Source: Prochlorococcus_E sp000760215
Lineage (GTDB): Bacteria > Cyanobacteriota > Cyanobacteriia > PCC-6307 > Cyanobiaceae
Reading direction: 5' to 3' (one strand)
Assembly: GCF_047303175.1 (NCBI RefSeq)
Contig: NZ_CP138945.1
Length of the DNA stretch: 64,000 bases
In this document: positions 38,184 to 47,318 of the stretch, piece after piece
How the letters are laid out: every line of letters starts with the position of its first letter
Position numbering within the stretch: the first letter of the stretch is position 1
The notes under the pieces: model-generated
Seen by the model: only the letters and a program-made list of their open reading frames with translations
Told to the model about the DNA's origin: nothing
Database searches by the model: none
Translations under genes and position numbers: made by a program

Positions 38184-39074
38184 TTATTTTTGATCAGAAG
38201 ACAAATCGGATTGAGCTTGCTTAGGGGACTCAGTCAAACTATAAGATATCGACTTCGATGAACCACTAGAAGATTGTGATTGTTTCGAAACGACTGTGCC
38301 AGATGAAGCATTCATTAGATCCTTAAGCAGATCTAACAACCTACTACTAGTAATTGGTCTTTCAAGACGTCCCTGATTAGCCAAAGACAATGTTCCAGTC
38401 TCTTCTGAAACTACTACACAAATACATCTATCAAATCTTTCTGTAATACCTAGAGCTGCAAGATGCCTAGTTCCATAACGACTGATGCTTTGTCTAGATA
38501 GAGGCAAAATTACACCTGCAGAAATAATTCTGTTGCCTTTAAGTAAAACAGCTCCATCATGCAAAGGGGTTTCTAAAGCAAAAAGATTTAACAACAATTC
38601 TGTTGAAAATTTTGCATCAATTGGTACACCTGCATATAAAAAGTCCTCTGGTCTTAAATCACTTCCCATATCAAGCACTATTAGTGCACCTCTCCTTTTT
38701 TGTGAAAGTCTTCCTGCTGCCTCAGATAATTGAGTAATTGTATTTGTAGTTGCCTGAAATTCCTTCTGAGTATTACCTAAAAGGACAGCCAACCTACCTG
38801 TTCCCAATAATTCCATCAATCTCCTCAATTCTCCTTGCCATAAAATCGCCAAAGATAATGAGCAAGCCAGAACCAATGCATCTATTACCTTTGAAGTGAT
38901 AGGAAGATTTTCAAATCGTTGGACAAACCAGGCAAGTGAGACAAGAAACAAATACCCTCTAAGCAGCCAAAGGGTTCTCGGTTCTTTTACTCTTGAGAAA
39001 AGTAATATGCCAAGTGCAGAAGCAAATAATGCGTCCAGCAAAAAGCGCAGATTTATTAACCACCAAAAATTCAA
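38184..39074 (-). CDS. cdaA: Diadenylate cyclase (CdaA type)
   Basis: This enzyme makes the second messenger c-di-AMP from two ATP. The 296-residue protein has three N-terminal membrane segments (about residues 10-25, 35-52, 62-80), a short coil, and a DAC domain with LHDGAVLL (DGA 173-175) and YGTRHLAALGI (201-210). The usual RHR motif reads RHL here. A Ser/Gln-rich tail ends the protein. It lies between lysA and uppS, both cell-wall precursor genes. c-di-AMP controls potassium and osmotic balance in other bacteria and night survival in some cyanobacteria. Confidence 0.9.
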   Translation of the reverse strand: MNFWWLINLRFLLDALFASALGILLFSRVKEPRTLWLLRGYLFLVSLAWFVQRFENLPITSKVIDALVLACSLSLAILWQGELRRLMELLGTGRLAVLLGNTQKEFQATTNTITQLSEAAGRLSQKRRGALIVLDMGSDLRPEDFLYAGVPIDAKFSTELLLNLFALETPLHDGAVLLKGNRIISAGVILPLSRQSISRYGTRHLAALGITERFDRCICVVVSEETGTLSLANQGRLERPITSSRLLDLLKDLMNASSGTVVSKQSQSSSGSSKSISYSLTESPKQAQSDLSSDQK

Positions 39075-39103
39075 TCATCCTCCCCAATCCCCTCTTAACT
39101 TAA

Positions 39104-40480
39104 CTAACCTTTTGAAATAAAGCGATCTGGGAGAATATCATTTCGCAATAGATCTTCAGGCAATTCCCTTCTGTGAATTAATTCAGCCTGATTATCAGCA
39201 ACTATAATTGCAGCGGGTTTAGGGATTCGATTGTAATTTGAACTCATTGAAAAATTGTATGCACCTGTAGAAAAAACAGCTAAAACATCGCCAGTACTAC
39301 AACTCGGTAAAGGGTAATTGTTAAGCAAAACATCTCCCGACTCACAATGCTTGCCTGCAATGGTAACTATTTCAGTTGGTTTATCCAGTGGTTTATCAAC
39401 AAGAAGAGCAGTGTAATCAGATTGATATGTGATGGGACGTGGATTATCACTCATGCCACCATCAACTGAAAAATATGTTCTTATACCAGGAATATGTTTT
39501 TTAGAACCAAGTCTATACAAAGTCAAGCCAGCTGTTCCAACTATTGAACGACCAGGCTCACACATTAAAAGAGGTAATTCAAGGGATCTCTTCTGACAAG
39601 CCTTAGCAACTTCTAAAGCAACAACTTCTACCCAAGAACTAATTGAAGGCGGGTCATCAGATGAAATGTATCTTATTCCAAGTCCACCTCCAACATTTAA
39701 GATTTTTAGTGGGTGGCCAAATTGTCTTCCGATTTCAAGTTTTTCAGCCATAATCTCAGCCAAATCTCTATGTGGTTGAACTTCAAATATTTGGGAACCA
39801 ATATGAGCATGCAATCCTATTAATTCCGCCCATTTAATATCCTTTAAATCAATGAAAATACTTTCTAATTCATCGGGGTCAAAACCAAACTTACTATCGA
39901 TATGTCCTGTTTTAATATATTCATGAGTGTGGCATTCAATCCCAGGTGTAAACCTCAGCAAAAGCTTTGCTTTCTTTTCTTTTCCCTGAACTATTTCTTT
40001 TAATTGATCTATATCATATTTATTATCTATTACAATCGTCGCATTATTCTTATAAGCTAAAAGCAATTCATTCCTAGACTTATTGTTACCATGAAAAACA
40101 ATCTTTTCTCCTGTTAATCCACCTCTTAAAGCTGTAATTAATTCCCCTTCAGAAACAACATCAATGCCCAAGCCCTCTGATGCAATTATGCTACTTAAAG
40201 TCAAAGAACTATTTGCTTTGGAAGCATATAAAGGAAGAGATTCCCCTGGATAGCTTTTTATTAATGACTCTCGATACTCTCTGCAGGATCTTCTTATTGT
40301 AAATTCATCCAATAAATAAAGTGGTGTCCCATATTCCTCCGCCAGTTCACTAAGCACACAACCGCCCACAGTTAATCTGTCTTTAGAGTCCAATTGAGTA
40401 GTAAGCGGGGCTATATTCTTATTAGGACTAGCTTGATCCTGATGTTTCTCAAAATTTCGCAAAGAAGGCATATCAAACAA
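39104..40480 (-). CDS. lysA: Diaminopimelate decarboxylase
   Basis: LysA converts meso-diaminopimelate to lysine with PLP. The 458-residue protein has the PLP lysine in LYASKANSSL (near residue 88), HGNNKSRNEL, GLHAHIGSQI, LNVGGGLGIRY, CEPGRSIVG, and the C-terminal CESGDVL and AYNFSMSSNYN. The first 30 residues are non-conserved. ATG at codon 4 (40471) is an alternative start. It is divergent from rimI and heads the run lysA-cdaA-uppS-bioB-trhO-34883. Confidence 0.95.
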   Translation of the reverse strand: MFDMPSLRNFEKHQDQASPNKNIAPLTTQLDSKDRLTVGGCVLSELAEEYGTPLYLLDEFTIRRSCREYRESLIKSYPGESLPLYASKANSSLTLSSIIASEGLGIDVVSEGELITALRGGLTGEKIVFHGNNKSRNELLLAYKNNATIVIDNKYDIDQLKEIVQGKEKKAKLLLRFTPGIECHTHEYIKTGHIDSKFGFDPDELESIFIDLKDIKWAELIGLHAHIGSQIFEVQPHRDLAEIMAEKLEIGRQFGHPLKILNVGGGLGIRYISSDDPPSISSWVEVVALEVAKACQKRSLELPLLMCEPGRSIVGTAGLTLYRLGSKKHIPGIRTYFSVDGGMSDNPRPITYQSDYTALLVDKPLDKPTEIVTIAGKHCESGDVLLNNYPLPSCSTGDVLAVFSTGAYNFSMSSNYNRIPKPAAIIVADNQAELIHRRELPEDLLRNDILPDRFISKG

Positions 40481-40544
40481 TCAATTTTGGAGTTGAATTA
40501 CTAGTCTATTTACTTATAGGCTTAATCATGTAAGGCAAAAAAAA

Positions 40545-41015
40545 ATGAATAAAAAAGAATTATATCTGGAGCCAAAGATCATCAAACTAGGACTTGAAGA
40601 TCTAAATAGCTGTATCAAATTAGATTTAAAAACCTTTAATGGTATTTGGAATGCTAAGCAGTGGAAGAATGAATTGTCAGATCAAGAAAGAATCTGCTTA
40701 GGTGCAATTAATGGAAAACAATTGATAGCATTAGGTTGTGCTTGGCTAGTATTAGATGAATTAAACATCACTCTAATAGGAGTTGACCCTTTTTATCAAA
40801 GGATGGGGATAGGCACCTTAATAGTTTCTTCATTACTAAAAGCAGGACAAGATGCCGGTGCAAATCAAATATTTATAGAAGCAAGAAAAACGAATATCTC
40901 AGCTAAGTTATTTTACAAAAATCTTGATTTTACAGAAGTTGGCTATAGGCCAAATCTATATAAAGATGGAGAAGAGGGGAGGCTTTTTCATCGAAATTGC
41001 AAAATTGATACTTAA
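40545..41015 (+). CDS. rimI: Ribosomal-protein-alanine acetyltransferase-like GNAT
   Basis: This 156-residue GNAT acetyltransferase has the acetyl-CoA loop as QRMGIGTLIVSSLL (near residue 86), followed by IFIEARKTNISAKLFYKNLDF, the RimI-type beta5-alpha4 region. The C-terminus has GYRPNLYKDGEEG. RimI acetylates the N-terminus of ribosomal protein S18 in E. coli; substrate identity here is inferred from family. It is followed by a candidate terminator and then clpC. Confidence 0.85.
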   Translation: MNKKELYLEPKIIKLGLEDLNSCIKLDLKTFNGIWNAKQWKNELSDQERICLGAINGKQLIALGCAWLVLDELNITLIGVDPFYQRMGIGTLIVSSLLKAGQDAGANQIFIEARKTNISAKLFYKNLDFTEVGYRPNLYKDGEEGRLFHRNCKIDT

Positions 41016-41043
41016 ATCCTGTATAAAAAACCACAGGATTTTA
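41014..41043 (+). terminator. Candidate terminator of rimI
   Basis: A 9-bp inverted repeat AAATCCTGT / ACAGGATTT (41014-41022 and 41033-41041) has a 10-nt loop and ends in TTTTA. It overlaps the last bases of the rimI stop codon. The T-run is short, so its efficiency is uncertain. Confidence 0.6.
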
Positions 41044-41174
41044 TACCTTTCAAAGAAATTAAACGGATTCTAAAAGCTCATATCAAATTACGGTTTATAC
41101 GAAAGCTAACTACTCACACATTCTCATCTCAATACTGATAAATTAGAGTTAAATGCATCTGGCCTAGATCACAT

Positions 41175-43733
41175 ATGTTCGAAAGGTTTACCGAAAAGGC
41201 CATCAAAGTAATCATGTTGGCCCAAGAGGAGGCTAGGCGCCTTGGCCATAATTTTGTTGGGACTGAACAAATCCTCTTAGGATTAATAGGGGAGGGAACT
41301 GGTGTTGCAGCAAAAGTCTTGAAATCAATGGGTGTCAATTTAAAAGATTCAAGAGTAGAAGTTGAAAAAATAATAGGTCGAGGTTCAGGCTTTGTAGCAG
41401 TGGAAATTCCATTTACACCACGTGCGAAAAGAGTTTTAGAACTTTCATTAGAGGAGGCCAGACAACTAGGTCACAACTACATAGGGACAGAGCATCTATT
41501 ACTTGGTCTTATTAGAGAAGGTGAAGGTGTTGCCGCAAGAGTTATGGAAAATCTTGGCGTAGATCTTACTAAAGTTAGAACGCAAGTTATAAGGATGCTT
41601 GGTGAAACAGCTGAAGTTGCAGCAGGAGGAGGAACTGGGAAAAGTTCAGCAAAAACAGCAACTCTTGATGAATTTGGAACAAACCTAACTAAATTAGCTA
41701 GCGAATCTAAGCTTGATCCTGTTGTTGGCAGGCATGACGAAATTGATAGAGTTATACAAATTCTTGGCAGAAGAACAAAAAACAATCCAGTTCTTATAGG
41801 TGAGCCTGGCGTAGGCAAAACTGCAATAGCAGAGGGCTTAGCACAACGAATTCAACAAGGAGATATACCAGATATACTTGAAGAAAAAAGGGTTTTAACT
41901 TTAGACATAGGGTTACTTGTTGCAGGGACTAAATATCGAGGTGAATTTGAAGAACGACTAAAAAAAATAATGGAAGAAATAAAATCTGCAGGAAATGTAA
42001 TTCTAGTTATAGACGAGGTTCATACTCTTATAGGAGCAGGTGCAGCAGAAGGAGCTATAGATGCTGCTAATATTCTTAAGCCTGCATTGGCAAGAGGCGA
42101 ACTTCAATGTATTGGTGCTACAACTCTTGATGAATACAGAAAGCATATAGAGAGAGATGCTGCACTGGAAAGACGCTTCCAACCTGTAATGATAGGAGAG
42201 CCTTCAATCGAAGACACAATTGAAATCCTTAGAGGACTAAGAGAAAGATATGAACAACATCATCGACTTAAAATAACTGATGAAGCTTTAAATGCTGCCG
42301 CCAACCTCGGTGATAGATATATATCAGACAGATTCTTACCTGACAAAGCAATAGACTTGATTGACGAAGCGGGAAGTCGTGTCAGACTTCTAAATTCAAA
42401 ACTCCCACCAGAAGCCAAGCAAGTTGATAAAGAATTAAGAAAAATACAAAAAGAAAAAGAAGAAGCAGTAAGAGAACAAGATTTCACACAGGCTGGTGAA
42501 CTAAGAGAAAAAGAGGTTGATTTAAGGAATCAAATAAGATCAATTTTAGATAGTTCAAAGCAAGAAAATGTTGCATCTAATAAAGAAACTTCCACACTAT
42601 TAACAGAAACAAAAACTGAAAATATTGAATCGAAAGATACTACTTTAGGAAATAATATGCCTCTAGTGAATGAAGAAGATATTGCTCATATAGTTGCATC
42701 TTGGACTGGTGTACCAGTTCAAAAACTTACAGAAAGTGAATCAGTAAAATTATTAAACATGGAAGAGACGCTTCATCAAAGGTTAATTGGACAAGACGAG
42801 GCAGTAAAATCAGTTTCTAAAGCAATAAGAAGAGCAAGAGTCGGTCTTAAAAATCCTAATAGACCTATCGCTAGTTTCATATTCTCTGGCCCAACTGGTG
42901 TTGGTAAAACAGAGCTCACCAAGGCTTTAGCTGCATATTTCTTTGGCAGCGAAGAGGCGATGATTCGTCTTGACATGTCAGAGTTTATGGAAAGACATAC
43001 AGTTAGCAAACTAATTGGATCCCCTCCAGGATATGTAGGTTTTAATGAAGGTGGACAGCTAACAGAAGCAGTTAGAAGACGACCCTACACTGTTGTTTTA
43101 TTTGATGAAATAGAGAAAGCACATCCAGACGTATTTAACCTTCTACTTCAATTGCTAGAGGAAGGTCGCCTAACTGACTCAAAAGGAAGAACAGTAGATT
43201 TTAAGAATACACTCATAATTATGACTTCAAACATAGGTTCAAAAGTCATTGAAAAAGGTGGTGGCGGCCTAGGCTTTGAACTTGATGGTGAGAATCCTGA
43301 GGATAGTCAATATAATCGAATCAAATCCCTTGTAAATGAAGAGCTCAAGCAATATTTTAGACCAGAGTTTCTAAACAGATTGGACGAGATAATTGTCTTT
43401 AGGCAATTAACTAGAGAAGAAGTGAAAGATATAGCAGAAATAATGCTAAAAGAAGTCTTCTTAAGAATAAAAGATAAAGGAATCACTCTTTCTGTATCAG
43501 AAGCTTTCAAGGAAAGACTCGTAGAAGAAGGGTATAACCCTTCTTATGGAGCTCGTCCACTAAGAAGAGCTGTTATGAGATTGTTAGAAGATAGCCTTGC
43601 AGAAGAATTCTTATCAGGGAAAATTAAAGATGGTGATTACGCGGAAGTTGATATAGATGAAAATAAGAATGTAGTTGTCAAACATATTGACGAAAATACT
43701 ATTAAACCCCAATTAGCAACAGCAGGTATATAA
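41175..43733 (+). CDS. clpC: ClpC AAA+ unfoldase
   Basis: ClpC feeds proteins to ClpP and is essential in cyanobacteria. The 852-residue protein has two N-terminal Clp repeats (each with GHN[FY][VI]GTE), and a first AAA module with GEPGVGKTA near 208 and ERRFQPV. The short middle domain contains a UVR-type EQDFTQAGELREKE near 440. The second AAA module has GPTGVGKTELTKAL near 573 and the C-terminal YGARPLRRAVMRLLED. The shorter middle domain separates it from ClpB at 12685. It is strongly conserved. Confidence 0.97.
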   Translation: MFERFTEKAIKVIMLAQEEARRLGHNFVGTEQILLGLIGEGTGVAAKVLKSMGVNLKDSRVEVEKIIGRGSGFVAVEIPFTPRAKRVLELSLEEARQLGHNYIGTEHLLLGLIREGEGVAARVMENLGVDLTKVRTQVIRMLGETAEVAAGGGTGKSSAKTATLDEFGTNLTKLASESKLDPVVGRHDEIDRVIQILGRRTKNNPVLIGEPGVGKTAIAEGLAQRIQQGDIPDILEEKRVLTLDIGLLVAGTKYRGEFEERLKKIMEEIKSAGNVILVIDEVHTLIGAGAAEGAIDAANILKPALARGELQCIGATTLDEYRKHIERDAALERRFQPVMIGEPSIEDTIEILRGLRERYEQHHRLKITDEALNAAANLGDRYISDRFLPDKAIDLIDEAGSRVRLLNSKLPPEAKQVDKELRKIQKEKEEAVREQDFTQAGELREKEVDLRNQIRSILDSSKQENVASNKETSTLLTETKTENIESKDTTLGNNMPLVNEEDIAHIVASWTGVPVQKLTESESVKLLNMEETLHQRLIGQDEAVKSVSKAIRRARVGLKNPNRPIASFIFSGPTGVGKTELTKALAAYFFGSEEAMIRLDMSEFMERHTVSKLIGSPPGYVGFNEGGQLTEAVRRRPYTVVLFDEIEKAHPDVFNLLLQLLEEGRLTDSKGRTVDFKNTLIIMTSNIGSKVIEKGGGGLGFELDGENPEDSQYNRIKSLVNEELKQYFRPEFLNRLDEIIVFRQLTREEVKDIAEIMLKEVFLRIKDKGITLSVSEAFKERLVEEGYNPSYGARPLRRAVMRLLEDSLAEEFLSGKIKDGDYAEVDIDENKNVVVKHIDENTIKPQLATAGI

Positions 43734-43768
43734 AAATCAAACCAAACAGATTATATATATAAATAGAC

Positions 43769-44914
43769 ATGCAAGATAAAAACTATTTGCATAATATTTC
43801 GCCCGAGAAAGTAATTAGAGGGGAAAGTGCATGGTCAGAAGCAAAAAATCTTATCCCTAGTATATGTAAGAGACCACTTTTGTTAGGAAGAAGTAAATCA
43901 ACATCCTCAATAAGAGAATCAATTGCATCGGATTTAAAATCAATTGGAGTAGATGTTTATCAAGAAGAGTTAGCATATGATTGCTGTGAAATTGATATAA
44001 AAAGAATATGCCAAATAATTTTAACTATGGATTGTGATGGGATAATTGCTTCAGGAGGAGGAAAAGTACTTGATGCTGGAAAACTAATTGCACATAACAT
44101 AAATATACCTTGCATAACCATTCCACTTAGCGCTGCAACTTGCGCAGGCTGGACAGCACTAGCAAATATTTATACAAATGATGGTGCATTTATAAGAGAT
44201 CAAACTCTAACTTCCTGTCCAAAATTGTTAATTTTTGACTATAAATTAATTAGGAAAGCACCTAGAAGAACTCTTGCGAGTGGAATTGCAGATGCCTTAG
44301 CTAAATGGTATGAATCATCAATAAGCTGTGCTCAATCCACAGATGCTCTTGTTCAGCAAGCTGTTCAAATGGCAAGGGTATTAAGAGATCAAATATTAAT
44401 AGATGGAGTAAAAGCATTACAAGACCCTAATAGTTTATCTTGGGTTAGAGTTGCAGAAGGATGCTCTCTAACTGCAGGTTTAATTGGTGGGATTGGTGGT
44501 GCAAAATGTAGGACAGCTGCTGCACATGCTGTGCATAATGGACTTACACAATTAGATTTCTCCGAGAAACCTCTTCATGGAGAATTGGTTGGTTTTGGCA
44601 TACTTGTTCAATTAAGGATTGAGGAATTAGTATCTGATAATCAATTAGCTTTTCAAGCTAGAAATCAATTAAATAAGCTACTTGATGATTTAGATCTACC
44701 TACAAGCCTTGAATCTCTAGGGCTAAGTAACATAACACAAGCACAGCTAGATAAAGTATCTACATTCTCTTGTAGAAAGAATTCTGATATACATAACCTA
44801 CCATTTAAAGTTGATAAACATACTTTAATAAAAGCTTTAATTGATATAAGCACTGTAGAAATTAATTCAAATCAGAATAGAGCTAAGGAATTAGCTATTA
44901 AAAACCTTAAGTAA
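43769..44914 (+). CDS. Iron-containing alcohol dehydrogenase family (glycerol dehydrogenase-like)
   Basis: This 381-residue metal-dependent dehydrogenase has the NAD-binding loop IIASGGGKVLDAGK (near residue 90) and IPLSAATCAGWTA. The metal ligands are placed as Asp in SGIADALAKWYE, His in AAHAVHNGL and His in LHGELVGFG, as in GldA. The substrate is unknown; glycerol or glycerol-1-phosphate-like polyols are plausible. The gene starts 35 bp after clpC and is followed 8 bp later by an alpha/beta hydrolase. Confidence 0.87.
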   Translation: MQDKNYLHNISPEKVIRGESAWSEAKNLIPSICKRPLLLGRSKSTSSIRESIASDLKSIGVDVYQEELAYDCCEIDIKRICQIILTMDCDGIIASGGGKVLDAGKLIAHNINIPCITIPLSAATCAGWTALANIYTNDGAFIRDQTLTSCPKLLIFDYKLIRKAPRRTLASGIADALAKWYESSISCAQSTDALVQQAVQMARVLRDQILIDGVKALQDPNSLSWVRVAEGCSLTAGLIGGIGGAKCRTAAAHAVHNGLTQLDFSEKPLHGELVGFGILVQLRIEELVSDNQLAFQARNQLNKLLDDLDLPTSLESLGLSNITQAQLDKVSTFSCRKNSDIHNLPFKVDKHTLIKALIDISTVEINSNQNRAKELAIKNLK

Positions 44915-44922
44915 TCCACAAA

Positions 44923-45792
44923 TTGACAACTTCTAAAGAATCGCTTGAAAAGGTAAGTAAGTTTTTAATTGATCCTCTTGCTATTAAACTAACAGAATCA
45001 ATTAGATGGTTGAAATTAGATAACATATCAACTGATCAAAACGATCTTTATCCAATTGCAATTTTAGGCAAAGGCAAGCCTATTTTACTTCTGCATGGTT
45101 TTGACAGTTGTTTCTTAGAGTTTCGAAGATTAATCCCTTATTTGCAAAATAATTTCAAGTTAATTATTCCTGATTTATATGGATTTGGATTCTGTCCAAG
45201 GCCACATGACAATAATTATGGAAAGAAAATGATTATTAATCATTTAGAAAATCTCTTAAAAACTCTAAAAACAAGCAAAGGAGTTGGAGTAATTGGAGCA
45301 TCTATGGGTGGAGGGATTGCAATAGAATTAGCTAGATCCCTTCAAGTTGATATAAACAAATTGTTGCTATTGTCACCCGCTGGTTTGATTGGCAATCCAA
45401 CTCCAATCCCTCCTCCTTTAGATGTTATAGGTGCATGTTTCTTAAAGCAAAATTTTGTACGAGACGAGCTTTGTAAAAAAGCTTTTTCCAATCCAAAAGA
45501 TGTAGGCCCCCCTGAAAAACAGATAGCCTCTATACACGTAAACGTAGCTGGATGGAAAAGGTCACTTGCTGCTTTTGCCAGGGGAGGTGGTATAGCAAAT
45601 TGCGCTTTGCCATTGCCGAATCAACCAATGAGTGTTCTATGGGGACAAAATGACAGAATTCTTAGCGAAGGGTTGCGTAAAGAATCTACAAATATCTTAA
45701 ATTGTCCTTGTAAGGAGCTTGAAAATTGTGGTCATCTCCCCCACATCGATCAACCAGAATTAGTAGCAAAACAATGGAAGACAAATTTTTAA
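44923..45792 (+). CDS. Alpha/beta-fold hydrolase
   Basis: This 289-residue hydrolase has the oxyanion-region LLHGFDSCFLEF, the nucleophile elbow GASMGGGIA (Ser near residue 128), an Asp in LWGQNDRIL and the catalytic His in NCGHLPHIDQP. That is a complete triad. The start is TTG at 44923, 8 bp after the dehydrogenase stop. The substrate cannot be read. The 3' end overlaps the next gene by 19 bp. Confidence 0.87.
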   Translation: MTTSKESLEKVSKFLIDPLAIKLTESIRWLKLDNISTDQNDLYPIAILGKGKPILLLHGFDSCFLEFRRLIPYLQNNFKLIIPDLYGFGFCPRPHDNNYGKKMIINHLENLLKTLKTSKGVGVIGASMGGGIAIELARSLQVDINKLLLLSPAGLIGNPTPIPPPLDVIGACFLKQNFVRDELCKKAFSNPKDVGPPEKQIASIHVNVAGWKRSLAAFARGGGIANCALPLPNQPMSVLWGQNDRILSEGLRKESTNILNCPCKELENCGHLPHIDQPELVAKQWKTNF

Positions 45793-46433
45793 TTAGGGAA
45801 ACGGTAAAGAAGCCAAAAACATTAGCAGGAATAATTGAAATAGGTCTAAGTTATTGGCTAAAGATACAGTGCCAATCGATCAAAAATCTAATATTAGAAA
45901 TACATGATTTAAAAATAGGTTTAATCAATCATGAGATATCATCTGTGTCATTAATTGCTTCAGATATTATTTTCAAAGGTTTATTTATTGATCATTTAAA
46001 ATTAAAATCAGATATGATTAGGGTTTCTATAAATTTAATAAAAAAGAATAGCATTCTATCAATAAAAGATAGTTTCATTGTAAATGCAAAAGTGACATTA
46101 AGTCAAAAAGATATAAATAGTATAATAACTTCAAAGGACTGGTCTTCAATATCAGAATGGATTTCTAACAACTTCTTTAATAAACGAAGAGTTGTAGACA
46201 TCATAGTTAAGCAAAGCCACCTAATCATATACTCCTCTGACACAATATTTAATCAAGAAAGTTTAGAGTCTAAAAAATTTTTATTAAGAGCAATTGACGG
46301 GAATTTGATATTTCATGACAAAGATAACTCAACAGAAAAGATTTTTCCTATTGAGAAATCAATATATATAAAAGACATCCTATTTAATGAGAACTTTTTA
46401 TCTTTCTTTATAGAGGCAAAGGTTAAAGTATAG
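45774..46433 (+). CDS. DUF2993 (LmeA-like) lipid-binding protein
   Basis: This 219-residue protein has the DUF2993 pattern: GLINHEISSVSLIASDIIF followed by KGLFIDHLKLKSDMI. Members have a TULIP-like fold thought to bind phospholipids. I chose ATG 45774 (MEDKFLIRE) over an in-frame start at 45726 because it reduces the overlap with the hydrolase to 19 bp. There is no signal peptide. It converges end to end on cdsA at 46434. Confidence 0.75.
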   Translation: MEDKFLIRETVKKPKTLAGIIEIGLSYWLKIQCQSIKNLILEIHDLKIGLINHEISSVSLIASDIIFKGLFIDHLKLKSDMIRVSINLIKKNSILSIKDSFIVNAKVTLSQKDINSIITSKDWSSISEWISNNFFNKRRVVDIIVKQSHLIIYSSDTIFNQESLESKKFLLRAIDGNLIFHDKDNSTEKIFPIEKSIYIKDILFNENFLSFFIEAKVKV

Positions 46434-47318
46434 TTAATTAACTATAGGAATTATAATTTTAATTAAGTAATAAACAATAGAAGGAGTAAAGATATAACTG
46501 TCAATCCTGTCAAAGATTCCTCCATGTCCAGGCAATACATTGCCTGAATCTTTAATACCAGCATCCCTTTTCAACATTGATTCAATTAGATCACCAACTA
46601 TCGCCAACAATCCTACAAGAGCTCCTAAGAGTGAGCTTAAAAGAAATCCAAAAAAATCTAAATTAAGTATATAACTAGTTAAAATACCAATAAATATAGA
46701 GCAAAATATTCCTAAAACAGCTCCTTCTATTGTCTTAGATGGCGATATAGGCGTAAGAGGTATCTTGCCAAATATTCTACCAAAATAATATGAGCCAATA
46801 TCTGATGCAACAATCATAAGGCATGATACAAGTGTGATAATTAGACCAGGGGTAAATAACTCCGAATTATTATTTATTAATTCATTTAATGGTAAAGAAT
46901 CGATGTCAATAAGATTACGAAGCCTAATCCAATAACTGGGCAAATAGCCTAAATAAAAGAGGCCAAATATTGATGCTGCAATATCAGAAATAGAGCCTGT
47001 AACAGGTTGCAAAAGTAGCCATAAACAAATCAGTGCTCCAGACAAAGCCAAGACCGCACTAGCAAAATCCCCACCAAAGAAACCTTGACTGTCACAATAA
47101 GTCGTTATTAAAAGAATTTGACAAGCAAAAAGAGTTGTTTTAGTTGCAGGTTTAATACCAGCAAATTCAGCCATCCTAAAGTATTCAATAAGAGCTAAAT
47201 GAACTATTGAACAAAGTGCAAAAGTAAAGAAAACACCCCCTATACCAACTACTAACAAGCCAAAAAGGCCTGCACATAAACCACTAACAATTCTCTTACT
47301 ATAAAGTAGTGAAGCCAT
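46434..47318 (-). CDS. cdsA: Phosphatidate cytidylyltransferase
   Basis: CdsA makes CDP-diacylglycerol, the branch point for phosphatidylglycerol. The 294-residue protein has about eight membrane segments and the C-terminal signature GDLIESMLKRDAGIKDSG followed by LPGHGGIFDRIDS. SPSKTIEGAVLG is the other family block. Its ATG overlaps the stop of the upstream decarboxylase by one base (TAATG), so translation is coupled. Confidence 0.95.
   Translation of the reverse strand: MASLLYSKRIVSGLCAGLFGLLVVGIGGVFFTFALCSIVHLALIEYFRMAEFAGIKPATKTTLFACQILLITTYCDSQGFFGGDFASAVLALSGALICLWLLLQPVTGSISDIAASIFGLFYLGYLPSYWIRLRNLIDIDSLPLNELINNNSELFTPGLIITLVSCLMIVASDIGSYYFGRIFGKIPLTPISPSKTIEGAVLGIFCSIFIGILTSYILNLDFFGFLLSSLLGALVGLLAIVGDLIESMLKRDAGIKDSGNVLPGHGGIFDRIDSYIFTPSIVYYLIKIIIPIVN

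Noticed and set aside
12685..43733. clpB and clpC as duplicated copies of one gene
   Set aside because: They differ in the middle domain (long coiled coil versus short UVR-type) and in the N-domain, so they are distinct ClpB and ClpC proteins.
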